A stretch of 64,000 nt of DNA from Rhodobacteraceae bacterium UBA6197 (GTDB lineage: Bacteria; Pseudomonadota; Alphaproteobacteria; Rhodobacterales; Rhodobacteraceae), in contig DISZ01000008.1 in the NCBI GenBank assembly GCA_002422085.1, positions 173,429 through 237,428 of the forward strand, in the 5' to 3' direction. The position numbers and the translations under genes are program-made. The notes beneath the pieces were generated by a model. The model was not told where the DNA came from, ran no database searches, and saw only the letters and a list, made by a program, of their open reading frames with translations. Below, piece by piece: positions 8,825 through 17,370 of this stretch (its first letter is position 1; each line of letters starts with the position of its first letter).

Positions 8825-10390
8825 TCAGGTGCCAGGCGCGCGCCACATCGTTTCGGTGATCCCCGCGTCGACCAGCGCCTTCTGGGCGGCATAGGCGGCC
8901 AGCCAACGGCTGCGGGCGGTATCGTAAAGCGCGCGGTTGTCCGGATCGGGCGTTACCGTGCGTTCAAACGTCACGAAGGCGCGGGCGGCCTCGCCCAGAT
9001 TGGCAAACTGTCCGATGCCGGTTGCCGCCGCCGCCGCCCCGCCCAAGGCCGTGGCTTCGCGCACTCGTGGAATACGCAGTGTGCGGCCGGTCACATCGGC
9101 CACGATCTGCGGCCAAAGCCGCCCCTTTGACGCGCCTCCCGCCAGCACCAGCGGCGCCGTCGCCGGCAGCGCCGCGAAGGCTTCGACCCGCGCGAGGTTT
9201 TCCGCCGAGACGATCGCCGCATTTTCCTCGATCGCCCGAAAGATCGCGCCCTTGCTGCACACCGCCGGATCAAGGCTGAGGTTCAGCAACGACGGCGCGG
9301 CGTGATACCAATTGCCAAATTCCATCGCGTCGGAATAGATCGGGATGATGCCATGCGCGCCGGGCGGAACCTGCATCGCCAGATCCTCGATCAGATCATA
9401 GGCGTCCAGCCCCTCGGCCGCGGCGCGGGCCTTTTCTTCGGCGCAAAAGGCATCGCGAAACCAGCGCGCCGTCAGGCCGACAAAAAAGCTGATCGCCTCG
9501 GCCTGATTCATTCCGGGAAGGGCGGCGCTGTTGATCCGCACCCGCATCGCCGGATCAACGGCGCCGGCGGGAATATTGACCACCTGCTGCCAGAACGTGC
9601 CGCCCAGCACCGCCGCATCCCCCAGATTGAGCACCCCAAGCCCGATCGTGCCAAGCTGCACATCGCCGCCGCCGGCGACGAAGGGCGTGCCCGCGGCCAG
9701 ACCGGTTTCGGCCGCGGCCTTGGGCGTGACATGCCCCACCACCGACCCCGGCTCGACCACCCGCGGGAATATCGCGCGGTCCAGCCCGGCCAGATCGATC
9801 AGCGCATCCGACCAGTCCCGCGCCCTGAGATCCATCAGCCCGCTGGTCGATCCGTTGGTCGGCTCGGCGGTGATCTCGTCGGTCAGCCGCGCGCCGATCC
9901 AGTCGTTGATCATCGAGATCGCGCGCACCTGCGCAAAGATCTCGGGGTGGTGTCGGCGCACCCAGTTCAGCCGGGGCAAGGCACCCAGGGCAAAGGTCTG
10001 CCCCGAGATCTCGTAAAAGCGGCGCTCGAAATCGGGAGCTTTGGCCTTCAGTTCGGCAACCTCGGCGGCGGCGCGGCTATCGACGTTGGCGCAGGCCCAG
10101 ATCTCGTGGCCGGCGGCGTCGTAAAGCACGATGGCCTCGCGCATCGAGGTTGAACTGATCGCGGCGATATCGGCGCCGCCGAGCCCGCAATCGGCCATGA
10201 CCTTGCGAATGCAGCGCGTCAGCAACGCCCAGGCCCCGACGAAATCAAACCCCATCGAACCGGGAACGCCCGGTTCGGGCAGATGCAGCCATTCCTCTTG
10301 CGCCAAGCCGATCTGCCGCCCGTCGCGGTCGAAAATCACCGCGCGGCCCGAGCCGGTGCCGGCATCCAGAACCAGAAAATGACGGCTCAT
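8825..10390 (-). CDS. lsrK: autoinducer-2 kinase LsrK
   Basis: FGGY-family sugar kinase of 521 residues that phosphorylates imported AI-2 (DPD) to the inducing signal phospho-AI-2. The N-terminal phosphate motif LDAGTGSGRAVIFD, the SMREAIVLYD and WACANVDSRA blocks, the second phosphate motif GGGDVQLGTIG and the adenosine motif LAGGASKGRLW are present and read much more like enterobacterial LsrK than xylulokinase or glycerol kinase. Cytosolic. Its ATG overlaps the lsrR stop (ATGA at 10387-10390), so it is translated with the repressor whose ligand it makes. Confidence 0.93.
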   Translation of the reverse strand: MSRHFLVLDAGTGSGRAVIFDRDGRQIGLAQEEWLHLPEPGVPGSMGFDFVGAWALLTRCIRKVMADCGLGGADIAAISSTSMREAIVLYDAAGHEIWACANVDSRAAAEVAELKAKAPDFERRFYEISGQTFALGALPRLNWVRRHHPEIFAQVRAISMINDWIGARLTDEITAEPTNGSTSGLMDLRARDWSDALIDLAGLDRAIFPRVVEPGSVVGHVTPKAAAETGLAAGTPFVAGGGDVQLGTIGLGVLNLGDAAVLGGTFWQQVVNIPAGAVDPAMRVRINSAALPGMNQAEAISFFVGLTARWFRDAFCAEEKARAAAEGLDAYDLIEDLAMQVPPGAHGIIPIYSDAMEFGNWYHAAPSLLNLSLDPAVCSKGAIFRAIEENAAIVSAENLARVEAFAALPATAPLVLAGGASKGRLWPQIVADVTGRTLRIPRVREATALGGAAAAATGIGQFANLGEAARAFVTFERTVTPDPDNRALYDTARSRWLAAYAAQKALVDAGITETMWRAPGT

Positions 10391-11343
10391 TTTCGTCTCC
10401 TCAGCACGTCACGAGCGGTTGCCTCGTCGGTTACCAATGTATTGGCCAGCCGCCCGCGCAACAGCCCAAGGATCGCCTCGACCTTTTCCGGCCCGGCGGC
10501 GGTGGCGATGATCGAGGGGATCCGGCGAAGGTCCTGCAAGGTAACGGCGACGACGTGTTGATGGATGTCAAGATCCAGCACATTGCCGTCGCGATCATAG
10601 AAATAGCCCAGCAGGTCGCCCACCGCCCCCTGCCGGGTGAACAGCTCGATTTCAGAGTTGGTGCAATAGCCATAGCGCACCAGTGTGGCCGTGCGCGCCA
10701 CCGAGCCCACACCGATCAGCGCGGTTTTCGCGGTCAACGCCATGTCGAGCACATGGCGCACATAGGGTTCGAGCCGCAGCATCGCCGCGAGTTCGGGCGA
10801 CGAAACCCGAAGCGGCGTCGGGATCAGATGCGCGTTGTTTTGTGGCCCGTAGATGCCGGTATTGCCGATATAGGCCGAGACGCCCCCGGTCAGGCTGACC
10901 AGCGCGACATTGTGCTGGCTGAGGACCGGCGCCATGAACCGCAAGGTGGTGGTGGTGGCCTCGCCCCAGCCGATCGCCAGAAGATCGTTGTCGGAAAGGC
11001 TTTGCATCAGCAGGCTGGCCGCCGCGCGACCGATGCGCGGGGCGATGGCAAGCCCCTCGGCCTCGGGCACGACACGGGCATCGCTTAGCCCGAAGGCGGC
11101 AATCAGGTCTTGCTGCAAGCCAAGACAGCCCTCGTAAGGCGAATGGATGCGCAGCTCGATCAGCCCGCTTTGGCGCCCCTTTTCCAAAAGCCGTGACACC
11201 TTGATCCGCGACGTGCCAAGCGCTTCGGCAATCTGATTCTGCGTCAGCCCGTCATTGTAGTAGTGCCAGGCGGCGCGGGTGATCTGTTCGACCTCTTCAA
11301 GGTCGCCCATCGGCCCGCTGCCCTGTATATCGGAATGTTGCAT
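10387..11343 (-). CDS. lsrR: AI-2 operon repressor LsrR (SorC/DeoR-type)
   Basis: Transcriptional regulator of 318 residues. An N-terminal helix-turn-helix (about residues 20-60; LTQNQIAEALG then SRIKVSRLLEKG) is followed by the SorC-type sugar-binding domain with LLAIGWGEATTTTLR and LVSLTGGVSAYIG. LsrR represses lsr promoters until phospho-AI-2 binds. I start at the ATG at 11343, which follows a GGGTGAT sequence; a TTG nine codons upstream and an ATG at 11310 are alternatives. Divergent from lsrG with a shared control region of about 230 bases. Confidence 0.92.
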   Translation of the reverse strand: MQHSDIQGSGPMGDLEEVEQITRAAWHYYNDGLTQNQIAEALGTSRIKVSRLLEKGRQSGLIELRIHSPYEGCLGLQQDLIAAFGLSDARVVPEAEGLAIAPRIGRAAASLLMQSLSDNDLLAIGWGEATTTTLRFMAPVLSQHNVALVSLTGGVSAYIGNTGIYGPQNNAHLIPTPLRVSSPELAAMLRLEPYVRHVLDMALTAKTALIGVGSVARTATLVRYGYCTNSEIELFTRQGAVGDLLGYFYDRDGNVLDLDIHQHVVAVTLQDLRRIPSIIATAAGPEKVEAILGLLRGRLANTLVTDEATARDVLRRRK

Positions 11344-11403
11344 AGGATCACCCACTGTCACTGTGAACAAACGACCACCAAGAACTCAAACTGTAAATGC
11401 CCA

Positions 11404-11416
11404 TGCCATTTTGGCA
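11404..11416. promoter_or_regulatory. 13-bp perfect dyad in the lsr divergent promoter region
   Basis: TGCCA-ttt-TGGCA lies midway between lsrR and lsrG. It is a candidate operator for LsrR or for another regulator; the assignment rests only on symmetry and position. Confidence 0.4.
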
Positions 11417-11467
11417 CAAGTCCTTTTTTCATTGGAAAGACTCTGACGTGGCGCAACAACGCGCCGC

Positions 11468-11509
11468 TTGACAGGTGCGTTCATTTGTTCTTTGCTGAAA
11501 CATATGATC
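11468..11509 (+). promoter_or_regulatory. putative lsrG promoter with overlapping dyad
   Basis: A consensus -35 box TTGACA (11468-11473) is followed 17 bases later by a weak -10 (TTTGCT). An imperfect dyad, TGTTC-tttgct-GAAACA (11486-11502), covers the -10, where a repressor would block transcription. An inverted copy of the TTTGTTC element (GAACAAA, 11365-11371) lies at the lsrR start. Confidence 0.45.
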
Positions 11510-11571
11510 GGTTTTGACGGTCACGCCGGCGCTGCGACGCCGCGTCATGCCAAACAGAAGGGTTGGAGAAT

Positions 11572-11889
11572 ATGTTCGTTCAGCTGGTCCATATCCGGGT
11601 AAAGCCCGGACGTATCGCAGAGTTCCTCGACGTGTTCCGCGTCAACTTTGACGGCACCCGCGCAGAACCGGGAAATTTCCGTTTCGACGTGTTGCAGGAT
11701 TTTGACGATGACCACCACTTTCTGATCTACGAAGCCTTCGAATCGGCCGAGGCCGTCGATGCGCACCGCCTGACCGATCATTACAAGACCACCGTTGCCG
11801 GCTTGGCCGAGATCTCGCTTGGCGGTCGCGAAAAGGACTTCTTTCGCATGGTGATGCCCGACCGTGCCGCCGCCCTGAACGGGGAATAG
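11572..11889 (+). CDS. lsrG: phospho-AI-2 isomerase/degradation enzyme LsrG
   Basis: Small dimeric ABM-fold protein of 105 residues. It begins FVQLVHIRVKPGRIAEF and contains EPGNFRFDVLQDFDD and FLIYEAFES, typical of LsrG, which isomerises phospho-AI-2 before LsrF cleaves it and so ends the signal. The ATG at 11572 follows GGAG; the in-frame TTG nine bases upstream overlaps that ribosome binding site and is unlikely. In enteric bacteria lsrG is at the end of the operon; here it is first after the promoter. Confidence 0.9.
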   Translation: MFVQLVHIRVKPGRIAEFLDVFRVNFDGTRAEPGNFRFDVLQDFDDDHHFLIYEAFESAEAVDAHRLTDHYKTTVAGLAEISLGGREKDFFRMVMPDRAAALNGE

Positions 11890-11892
11890 CCC

Positions 11893-12624
11893 ATGGGACG
11901 CGACGTCACCGCTGCCTTGCGGGCGCGCTGCCATGGCCTCAGCGCCGGGATCTTCGCGGCGAATGCGGCGGATTTGGGCGCCTCGGTCACGGGTTTGGCG
12001 GGCTGGGGCGGGGATCTGGTCCACTTTGATGTGATGGACGGGGTTTTCGTGCCCCAGATCACCGCCGGTGCGGCCTTCGTGGCGGCCCTGGGGGCGGGCA
12101 TGCTGCGCGATGTGCATCTGATGGTCGCCTCGCCCGCGCGCCATGTGGCGGCGTTCGCCCGCGCCGGGGCGGATCTGATCTCGGTCCATGCCGAAGCCCC
12201 GGATGCCGCCGAGGCGCTTGTGGCGCTGCGTCAGGCAGAGGCCGATTTGGCCCGGCCGATCCTTGCGGGGTTGGCGGTGATGCCGGGCACGCCGCTTGAA
12301 AGCCTCGGCCCGCTGCTGGCGCTGCGGCCGGATCTGATCCTCGTGCTGGCGGTCGATCCGCGAAACTCGGCCCCCGCCGATCTGGATCTGGCCAACCAAA
12401 GGCTGCGCCTCTTGCGCGAGATGACAAAAGATTTTGCGCCGCTGCTGGCGATAGATGGCGGCGTCACCACCAAGACAATCGCCTTGGCCGCCGCAACCGG
12501 ACCGGATGTCATCGTATCGGGCAGCGCGATCTTTGGCGCCACGGACCCGGCTGCGGCTTTCGCGGCGCTGGCCGAGGGTTGGGCACGGGGGCGGGCCGAG
12601 TGCGCGGGGGGTGCCGATGCTTGA
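11893..12624 (+). CDS. lsrE: LsrE-like ribulose-phosphate 3-epimerase family protein
   Basis: TIM-barrel protein of 243 residues in the Rpe family. The four metal-binding positions are kept: His44 and Asp46 in VHFDVMDG, a His in DVHLMV, and an Asp in LAIDGGV. The N-terminal block reads SAGIFAANAADLG where Rpe has SPSILSADFxxL. Because it sits three bases after lsrG and overlaps lsrA by eight bases, I read it as the counterpart of Salmonella LsrE, an Rpe homologue in the lsr operon whose role is not settled. A housekeeping rpe is possible but less likely here. Confidence 0.8.
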   Translation: MGRDVTAALRARCHGLSAGIFAANAADLGASVTGLAGWGGDLVHFDVMDGVFVPQITAGAAFVAALGAGMLRDVHLMVASPARHVAAFARAGADLISVHAEAPDAAEALVALRQAEADLARPILAGLAVMPGTPLESLGPLLALRPDLILVLAVDPRNSAPADLDLANQRLRLLREMTKDFAPLLAIDGGVTTKTIALAAATGPDVIVSGSAIFGATDPAAAFAALAEGWARGRAECAGGADA

Positions 12625-14146
12625 CGCCAGCACACGCCCTGCTGCGGTGACTCTGCGCGATATCTGGAAGGTCTTTGACGGCGTTCCGGTCTTGCGCGGG
12701 ATCGATTTTGAACTCCGCGCGGGCGAGGTTCATGCGCTTTTGGGCGGCAACGGATCGGGCAAATCCACGACGGTCAAGATCATCACCGGCGCCTATCGCC
12801 CGACCGAGGGCCGGATCGAGGTCATGGGCAAGCTGGCCAGTTTCGCGCGCCCCTCCGAGGCACATGCGAGGGGCATCTATATGGTGCCGCAAGAGCCGCA
12901 GATCTTCCCGTCGCTCAGTGTGCTGGAAAACCTGACGATGGGTCTTGCCGGCGACGCGGCCAGCAACGAAGCGCGCGCCCGCGCGCTTGCCGATGAAATC
13001 GGGCTGAGCGTCGATTTCGCCGCCACGGGGGGCAGCATCTCGATTGCCAATCAGCAACTGGTCGAAATCGTGCGCGGGCTGATGCGCAATGCAAAGGTGC
13101 TGATCCTGGACGAGCCGACCTCGTCGCTGACCCGGCGCGAGGTCAACAGCCTTGCGCTTCAGATGCGGGCCTTGACGGCGCGCGGCATCGCGATCTTGTT
13201 TATCTCGCATCGGCTGGACGAGGTGCTGGAATTTTCCGACCGGGTAAGCGTGTTGCGCGATGGCAGCTTTGTGCTGTCGGCGCCGGTGGCCGGGCTGACC
13301 CCCGAGGGTCTGATCGAGGCGATGCTGCCCAGCGACCTGGGTCAGGCCGGGGCGGCGCGCCCTGCCCGCCCGGCGCTGACCGGCGACAGCGCACCGGTGC
13401 TGGAACTGCGCGGCCTGTCCGGCCGCGCCTTTCGCGATGTCAGCCTGACGCTACGGCCGGGCGAAGTGGTCGGTCTGGCCGGCGTGGTCGGCTCGGGGCG
13501 CACCGAGCTTGCGGAGGCGATTTTCGGTATTGATCCCGAGGTCACGGGCGAGGTCTGGATCGGCGGCCAGCAAGTAACGGCGCGGACACCGCGACGCTGC
13601 ATGGAGATGGGTCTGGCCTATCTGCCCGAAGATCGCCATGCGCATGGCATCTTTCTGGAACTGCCCGCCGCGCAGACGATTTCGGCCTCGGCGCTCGCGC
13701 TGGGGCAACGCGCGCTGCTGTCGCGGCGGCGCGAAGAGGATTTTGCGCAAGGCTTCATCGGTCGGCTGCGGATCAAGCTGACCTCGGCGCAACAGGTGGC
13801 GCGGACCCTGTCGGGCGGCAATCAGCAAAAGGTCGTTCTGGCCAAGGCCCTGGCGCTGAACCCGCGCGCGGTGATCCTGGACGAGCCGACCCGCGGCATC
13901 GACGCCTCGGCGCGTCAGGACGTCTACCGCATCATTCGCGAACTGACCGACGCCGGGGTGGGTGTGCTGGTGATTTCCTCCGAGATGGCCGAGATCGCGC
14001 AACTGGCCGACCGGGTTCTTGTGATGAAACGCGGCGTGCTGAGCCGCCTTGGCGACGGCGCGCAAAGCCTTGAGCAGATCTCGGCGGCGGCCTTCGACGC
14101 ACCGGGCCGCGCGACAGACACCCAAAACCCGGCGGTGCCGTCATGA
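12617..14146 (+). CDS. lsrA: AI-2 ABC transporter ATP-binding protein LsrA
   Basis: Duplicated ABC ATPase of 509 residues, as in sugar importers. The first cassette has Walker A GGNGSGKST and Walker B VLILDEPTSS. The second has a degenerate Walker A (GVVGSGRTE), the ABC signature LSGGNQQK and Walker B VILDEPTRG. This asymmetry is normal for RbsA/LsrA-type proteins. It energises AI-2 import through LsrC and LsrD on the cytosolic face of the membrane. I use the ATG at 12617 after a GGGGG tract; the frame extends upstream but only antiparallel to lsrE coding. Its stop overlaps lsrC (ATGA). Confidence 0.93.
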   Translation: MLDASTRPAAVTLRDIWKVFDGVPVLRGIDFELRAGEVHALLGGNGSGKSTTVKIITGAYRPTEGRIEVMGKLASFARPSEAHARGIYMVPQEPQIFPSLSVLENLTMGLAGDAASNEARARALADEIGLSVDFAATGGSISIANQQLVEIVRGLMRNAKVLILDEPTSSLTRREVNSLALQMRALTARGIAILFISHRLDEVLEFSDRVSVLRDGSFVLSAPVAGLTPEGLIEAMLPSDLGQAGAARPARPALTGDSAPVLELRGLSGRAFRDVSLTLRPGEVVGLAGVVGSGRTELAEAIFGIDPEVTGEVWIGGQQVTARTPRRCMEMGLAYLPEDRHAHGIFLELPAAQTISASALALGQRALLSRRREEDFAQGFIGRLRIKLTSAQQVARTLSGGNQQKVVLAKALALNPRAVILDEPTRGIDASARQDVYRIIRELTDAGVGVLVISSEMAEIAQLADRVLVMKRGVLSRLGDGAQSLEQISAAAFDAPGRATDTQNPAVPS

Positions 14147-15156
14147 TGCGAATTGTCAAAAGCCGCGAATTTCTGGTGCTGGCGTTGCTGGTGACGATGA
14201 TCCTTGCGGTATCGACGGTGAACAAGGCGGTTCTCTATCCGATCACGCTGATCAACATCGTCAATTCGTCGCTGTTCTTGATGTTGCTGACGGTCGGGCA
14301 GATGTTCGTCATCCTGACGCGCGGCATTGATGTGTCGGTCGGCGCGATCGCGGGGCTGTCGGCGGTAATCTTCGGCTTTGCACTGAACGCGGGCGCGCCG
14401 CTGCCGCTGGCCATGCTGGCGGCGCTGGCGACGGGCGCGGTTGCGGGCATGGTCAACGGGCTGGGTGTCGTCCTGATCGGCGTGCCGCCGATCATCATGA
14501 CGCTGTCGACGCTGGGCATCTATCGCGGATTGATGCGGGTTCTGACCGGCGGAAGCTGGATCGAACAGGTGCCGCCCTCGATCAAGTCCCTTGCCGTGAC
14601 AAGGGTTTACAGCGTGCCGGTGATGGTCTGGGTGGTGCTGGCCGTGGTCATCGTCACCGCAGTCCTGATGGCGCGGATCCGTGCCGCGCGCTGGTTCTAT
14701 GCGGTGGGCGACAACCGCGATGGCGCGTTCCTGCTGGGCATCAACGCCGCCGCGACCGAGTTTGCCGCCTATGCGTTTTCGGGGCTGTTCGCGGGGATGG
14801 CGGCGGTGGTGTTCGTCGCGCAGATCGGCTTTGTGCCGATGCAGACCGGGTCGGGTCAGGAACTCAAGGCGATTGCCGCCGTCGTGCTGGGCGGGGTCAG
14901 CCTGATGGGCGGCACCGGCCGGATCTGGTCGGCGGTGGTGGGCGCGCTGTTTCTGACCGCGGTCGATAGCATGATGATTTTCCTCAAGGTTCCGGGGTCG
15001 TGGAACAATGCGGTCGCGGGCGCGGTGCTGCTGTCGGTGGTGATCGCCGACTATCTGATCCGGCGCAGCCTGCGTAACCGGCAGGCGGTCGCGCGTGCCG
15101 CCGAGATGCGCGGCGCCGACGGGCCGACAATGCGGATGACGGAGGCGCGGTCATGA
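14143..15156 (+). CDS. lsrC: AI-2 ABC transporter permease LsrC
   Basis: Inner-membrane permease of 337 residues in the BPD_transp_2 family with about ten hydrophobic segments. The sequence VILTRGIDVSVGAIAGLS and the coupling block GSGQELKAIAAVVLGGVS are typical of ribose/AI-2 permeases. Overlaps lsrA by four bases upstream and lsrD by four bases downstream, so lsrA-C-D are translated as a coupled set. LsrC and LsrD form the heterodimeric channel. Confidence 0.92.
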   Translation: MMRIVKSREFLVLALLVTMILAVSTVNKAVLYPITLINIVNSSLFLMLLTVGQMFVILTRGIDVSVGAIAGLSAVIFGFALNAGAPLPLAMLAALATGAVAGMVNGLGVVLIGVPPIIMTLSTLGIYRGLMRVLTGGSWIEQVPPSIKSLAVTRVYSVPVMVWVVLAVVIVTAVLMARIRAARWFYAVGDNRDGAFLLGINAAATEFAAYAFSGLFAGMAAVVFVAQIGFVPMQTGSGQELKAIAAVVLGGVSLMGGTGRIWSAVVGALFLTAVDSMMIFLKVPGSWNNAVAGAVLLSVVIADYLIRRSLRNRQAVARAAEMRGADGPTMRMTEARS

Positions 15157-16211
15157 TCCTGCCAGGTTGGGCCAAAAGCTGGGAATTCGTGCTGGGCTGC
15201 ACGCTGATCGCCGAGATCGTCATTCTCGGGTTGATCAGCCCTGCCTTCCTGAACATCGAGAACCTGCTGTTCTCGACCTCGGATTTCGCGCATGTGATCC
15301 TTGCCGCGATCGGGCTGACGCTGGTCATCATCACCGGCGGGATCGACATCTCGGGGGTCTCGGTGATGGGGCTTGCCTCGATCGTGCTGGGGCTTTCCTT
15401 CGTCGCGGGGGCGCCGATCGGTCTTGCGGTGGTGATTGCGCTGGCCACTGGCGTGGCCGCCGGGGGGCTGAACGGGCTGGTGGTGACCTCGACTGACGTG
15501 AACCCGCTGGTCATCACGCTGGCGACGCTGTTCCTGTTTGCCGGCATCGCCACCGGCCTGCCGACGCTGCTGGATCTGCTGGGCTTCAAGGCCTATGGCG
15601 CGGGTGGCTTTGAGGCCTATCAGTATGAGGGCATCACCGGGCTGCCGAAGTCGTTCACAAGGCTGGGGACCGGCGCGATCGGCTGGGTGCCGTTTCCGCT
15701 GATCATCACCGTTGCCGTGACCGCGCTGGCCAGCTGGCTTTTGTGGGCCACGCGCTTTGGCCGCTATCTGACCTTCATCGGCACCAGTGCCGAGGTGGCG
15801 CGCTATTCGGGCATTCCGGTGCGCCGCACACTGATCGGGGTCTATGCGTTCAACGGGCTGACCGCCGCCATCGCGGGTCTGGTGCTGACCGCCTATTTCA
15901 CCTCGGCGCGCTCGGACCTTGGCTCCGAGGCGTTGCTGAATATCATCACCGCCGTGGTCTTGGGCGGCACCTCGATCCAGGGCGGGTCGGGGTCGGTTCT
16001 GGGCACCTTTCTGGCCGGTCTGGTGCTGGGCTATCTGCGTCAGGGGCTTCTGGCGCTGGGGATCACCTCGGATGTGGTGCCGGTCATCATCGGCGGGCTT
16101 CTGGTCGGATCGGTCTCGCTCAAGATCCTGTCGGGTGAATTCAACCGCCGTCGTGCGAACCGTGCCGCCTACCGGGCCGGGCGACTGGCCGAAGGGAATG
16201 ACCGCGGCTGA
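15153..16211 (+). CDS. lsrD: AI-2 ABC transporter permease LsrD
   Basis: Second permease of the pair, 352 residues, BPD_transp_2 family. LVIITGGIDISGVSVMGL and GSEALLNIITAVVLGGTSIQ match the positions of the family motifs in LsrC. It has an extra loop around residues 145-185 (AYGAGGFEAYQYEG), which fits LsrD, usually the longer of the two. Followed by a 70-base gap and a strong ribosome binding site before lsrB. Confidence 0.92.
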   Translation: MILPGWAKSWEFVLGCTLIAEIVILGLISPAFLNIENLLFSTSDFAHVILAAIGLTLVIITGGIDISGVSVMGLASIVLGLSFVAGAPIGLAVVIALATGVAAGGLNGLVVTSTDVNPLVITLATLFLFAGIATGLPTLLDLLGFKAYGAGGFEAYQYEGITGLPKSFTRLGTGAIGWVPFPLIITVAVTALASWLLWATRFGRYLTFIGTSAEVARYSGIPVRRTLIGVYAFNGLTAAIAGLVLTAYFTSARSDLGSEALLNIITAVVLGGTSIQGGSGSVLGTFLAGLVLGYLRQGLLALGITSDVVPVIIGGLLVGSVSLKILSGEFNRRRANRAAYRAGRLAEGNDRG

Positions 16212-16281
16212 GTCCGCGAAAGAGGTCGGAAAACGGCCCCAACCTGTTTCAGACGTTTGCAAAATAGAGGAGGATCTACCC

Positions 16282-17307
16282 ATGAAATTCGGAAAAACTA
16301 CCTTGGTCGCACTGGCGGCAGGGGCATTCCTGGCGGGCTCGGCATTTGCCGAGGGCGCCAAGATCGCCTTCATCCCCAAGCTGACCGGCGTCGGCTTCTT
16401 TGAATCCGGCGGCAAGGGCGCGATGGAGATGGGCAAGGAACTGGGCATCGACGTGAAATACGACGGACCCAGCGAAGCCTCGGTCTCGGGCCAGGTCGAG
16501 TTCATCAACAACTTTGTCAACCAGGGCTACAACGCCATCGCGATCTCGTCGCTGTCGCCCGAGGGGCTGTGCGAGTCGCTCAAGCGGGCGCAGGACAAGG
16601 GCGTGAAGGTGCTGACCTGGGACAGCGACGTGAACCCCGAGTGCCGCAGCTACTACATCAACCAGGGCACCGCCGAGCAACTGGGGGCGCTGCTGGTCAA
16701 GATGGCCGCCGACCAGATGGAAGACCCGACCGCCCCGAAAAAGGTCGCGTTCCACTATTCCTCGCCCACGGTGACCGACCAGAACCAATGGGCCGAAGTG
16801 GCCAAGGCGATCATCGCAAAGGACTATCCAAGCTGGGAAGTCGTCGCGACCGAGTTCTCGAACCAGGATGCGCAAAAGGCCGTGCAGGTGCCGTCGGCGC
16901 TGTTCCAGACCTATCCCGACCTTGATGCGATCATCTGCCCCGATGCGAACGCCCTGCCCGGCTCGGCGCAGGCGGCTGAAAACCTCGGCATTGCGGGCAA
17001 GGTCATCGTCACCGGCTTTTCGACGCCCAACACGATGCGGCAATACGTCAAATCCGGCACGGTCAATCAGTTTGGCCTGTGGGATGTCGTGGTGCAGGGC
17101 AAGCTTTCGGTGTTCATCGCCAATGAGCTGGTGAAGGGCGCCGTCTACAAGGTTGGTGACAAGATCGACGTTCCGGGTATCGGCACGGTCGAGATTTCAC
17201 CGAACGCGGTGCAGGGCTACGACTACGAGGCCGAAAACAACGGCATCATCCTGCTGCCCGAGCGGACCATTTTCACCGCAGACAATATCGACAACTACGA
17301 CTTCTGA
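16282..17307 (+). CDS. lsrB: AI-2 periplasmic binding protein LsrB
   Basis: Exported solute-binding protein of 341 residues, with a Sec signal peptide cleaved after AFA (residue 23). The residues that contact AI-2 in Salmonella LsrB are all present at matching positions: Lys33 (IPKLTG), Asp114 (TWDSD), Asp166-Gln167 (TVTDQNQW), and Pro220 and Ala222 (CPDANALPG). This makes it a true LsrB and not a ribose receptor. The ribosome binding site GAGGAGG precedes the ATG at 16282. A hairpin follows the gene, as is common after highly expressed binding-protein genes. Confidence 0.96.
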   Translation: MKFGKTTLVALAAGAFLAGSAFAEGAKIAFIPKLTGVGFFESGGKGAMEMGKELGIDVKYDGPSEASVSGQVEFINNFVNQGYNAIAISSLSPEGLCESLKRAQDKGVKVLTWDSDVNPECRSYYINQGTAEQLGALLVKMAADQMEDPTAPKKVAFHYSSPTVTDQNQWAEVAKAIIAKDYPSWEVVATEFSNQDAQKAVQVPSALFQTYPDLDAIICPDANALPGSAQAAENLGIAGKVIVTGFSTPNTMRQYVKSGTVNQFGLWDVVVQGKLSVFIANELVKGAVYKVGDKIDVPGIGTVEISPNAVQGYDYEAENNGIILLPERTIFTADNIDNYDF

Positions 17308-17315
17308 ACAAGGAC

Positions 17316-17340
17316 GGGCCGCCGGACAACCTGGCGGCCC
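17316..17340 (+). terminator. hairpin between lsrB and lsrF
   Basis: A perfect 8-bp stem GGGCCGCC/GGCGGCCC with a nine-base loop lies nine bases after the lsrB stop. There is no U-tract, so it is more likely an mRNA stabiliser or partial terminator that raises LsrB over LsrF. Confidence 0.65.
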
Positions 17341-17370
17341 AACCTTGCGCCATTTAGAAAAGGACTGAAC

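Noticed and set aside
8825..10390. Xylulokinase or glycerol kinase annotation for the FGGY kinase
   Set aside because: Motifs and the lsrR neighbour fit LsrK much better.
12455..12616. N-terminal extension of LsrA
   Set aside because: Overlaps the coding part of lsrE and is Pro/Arg-rich; LsrA family length is reached from 12617.
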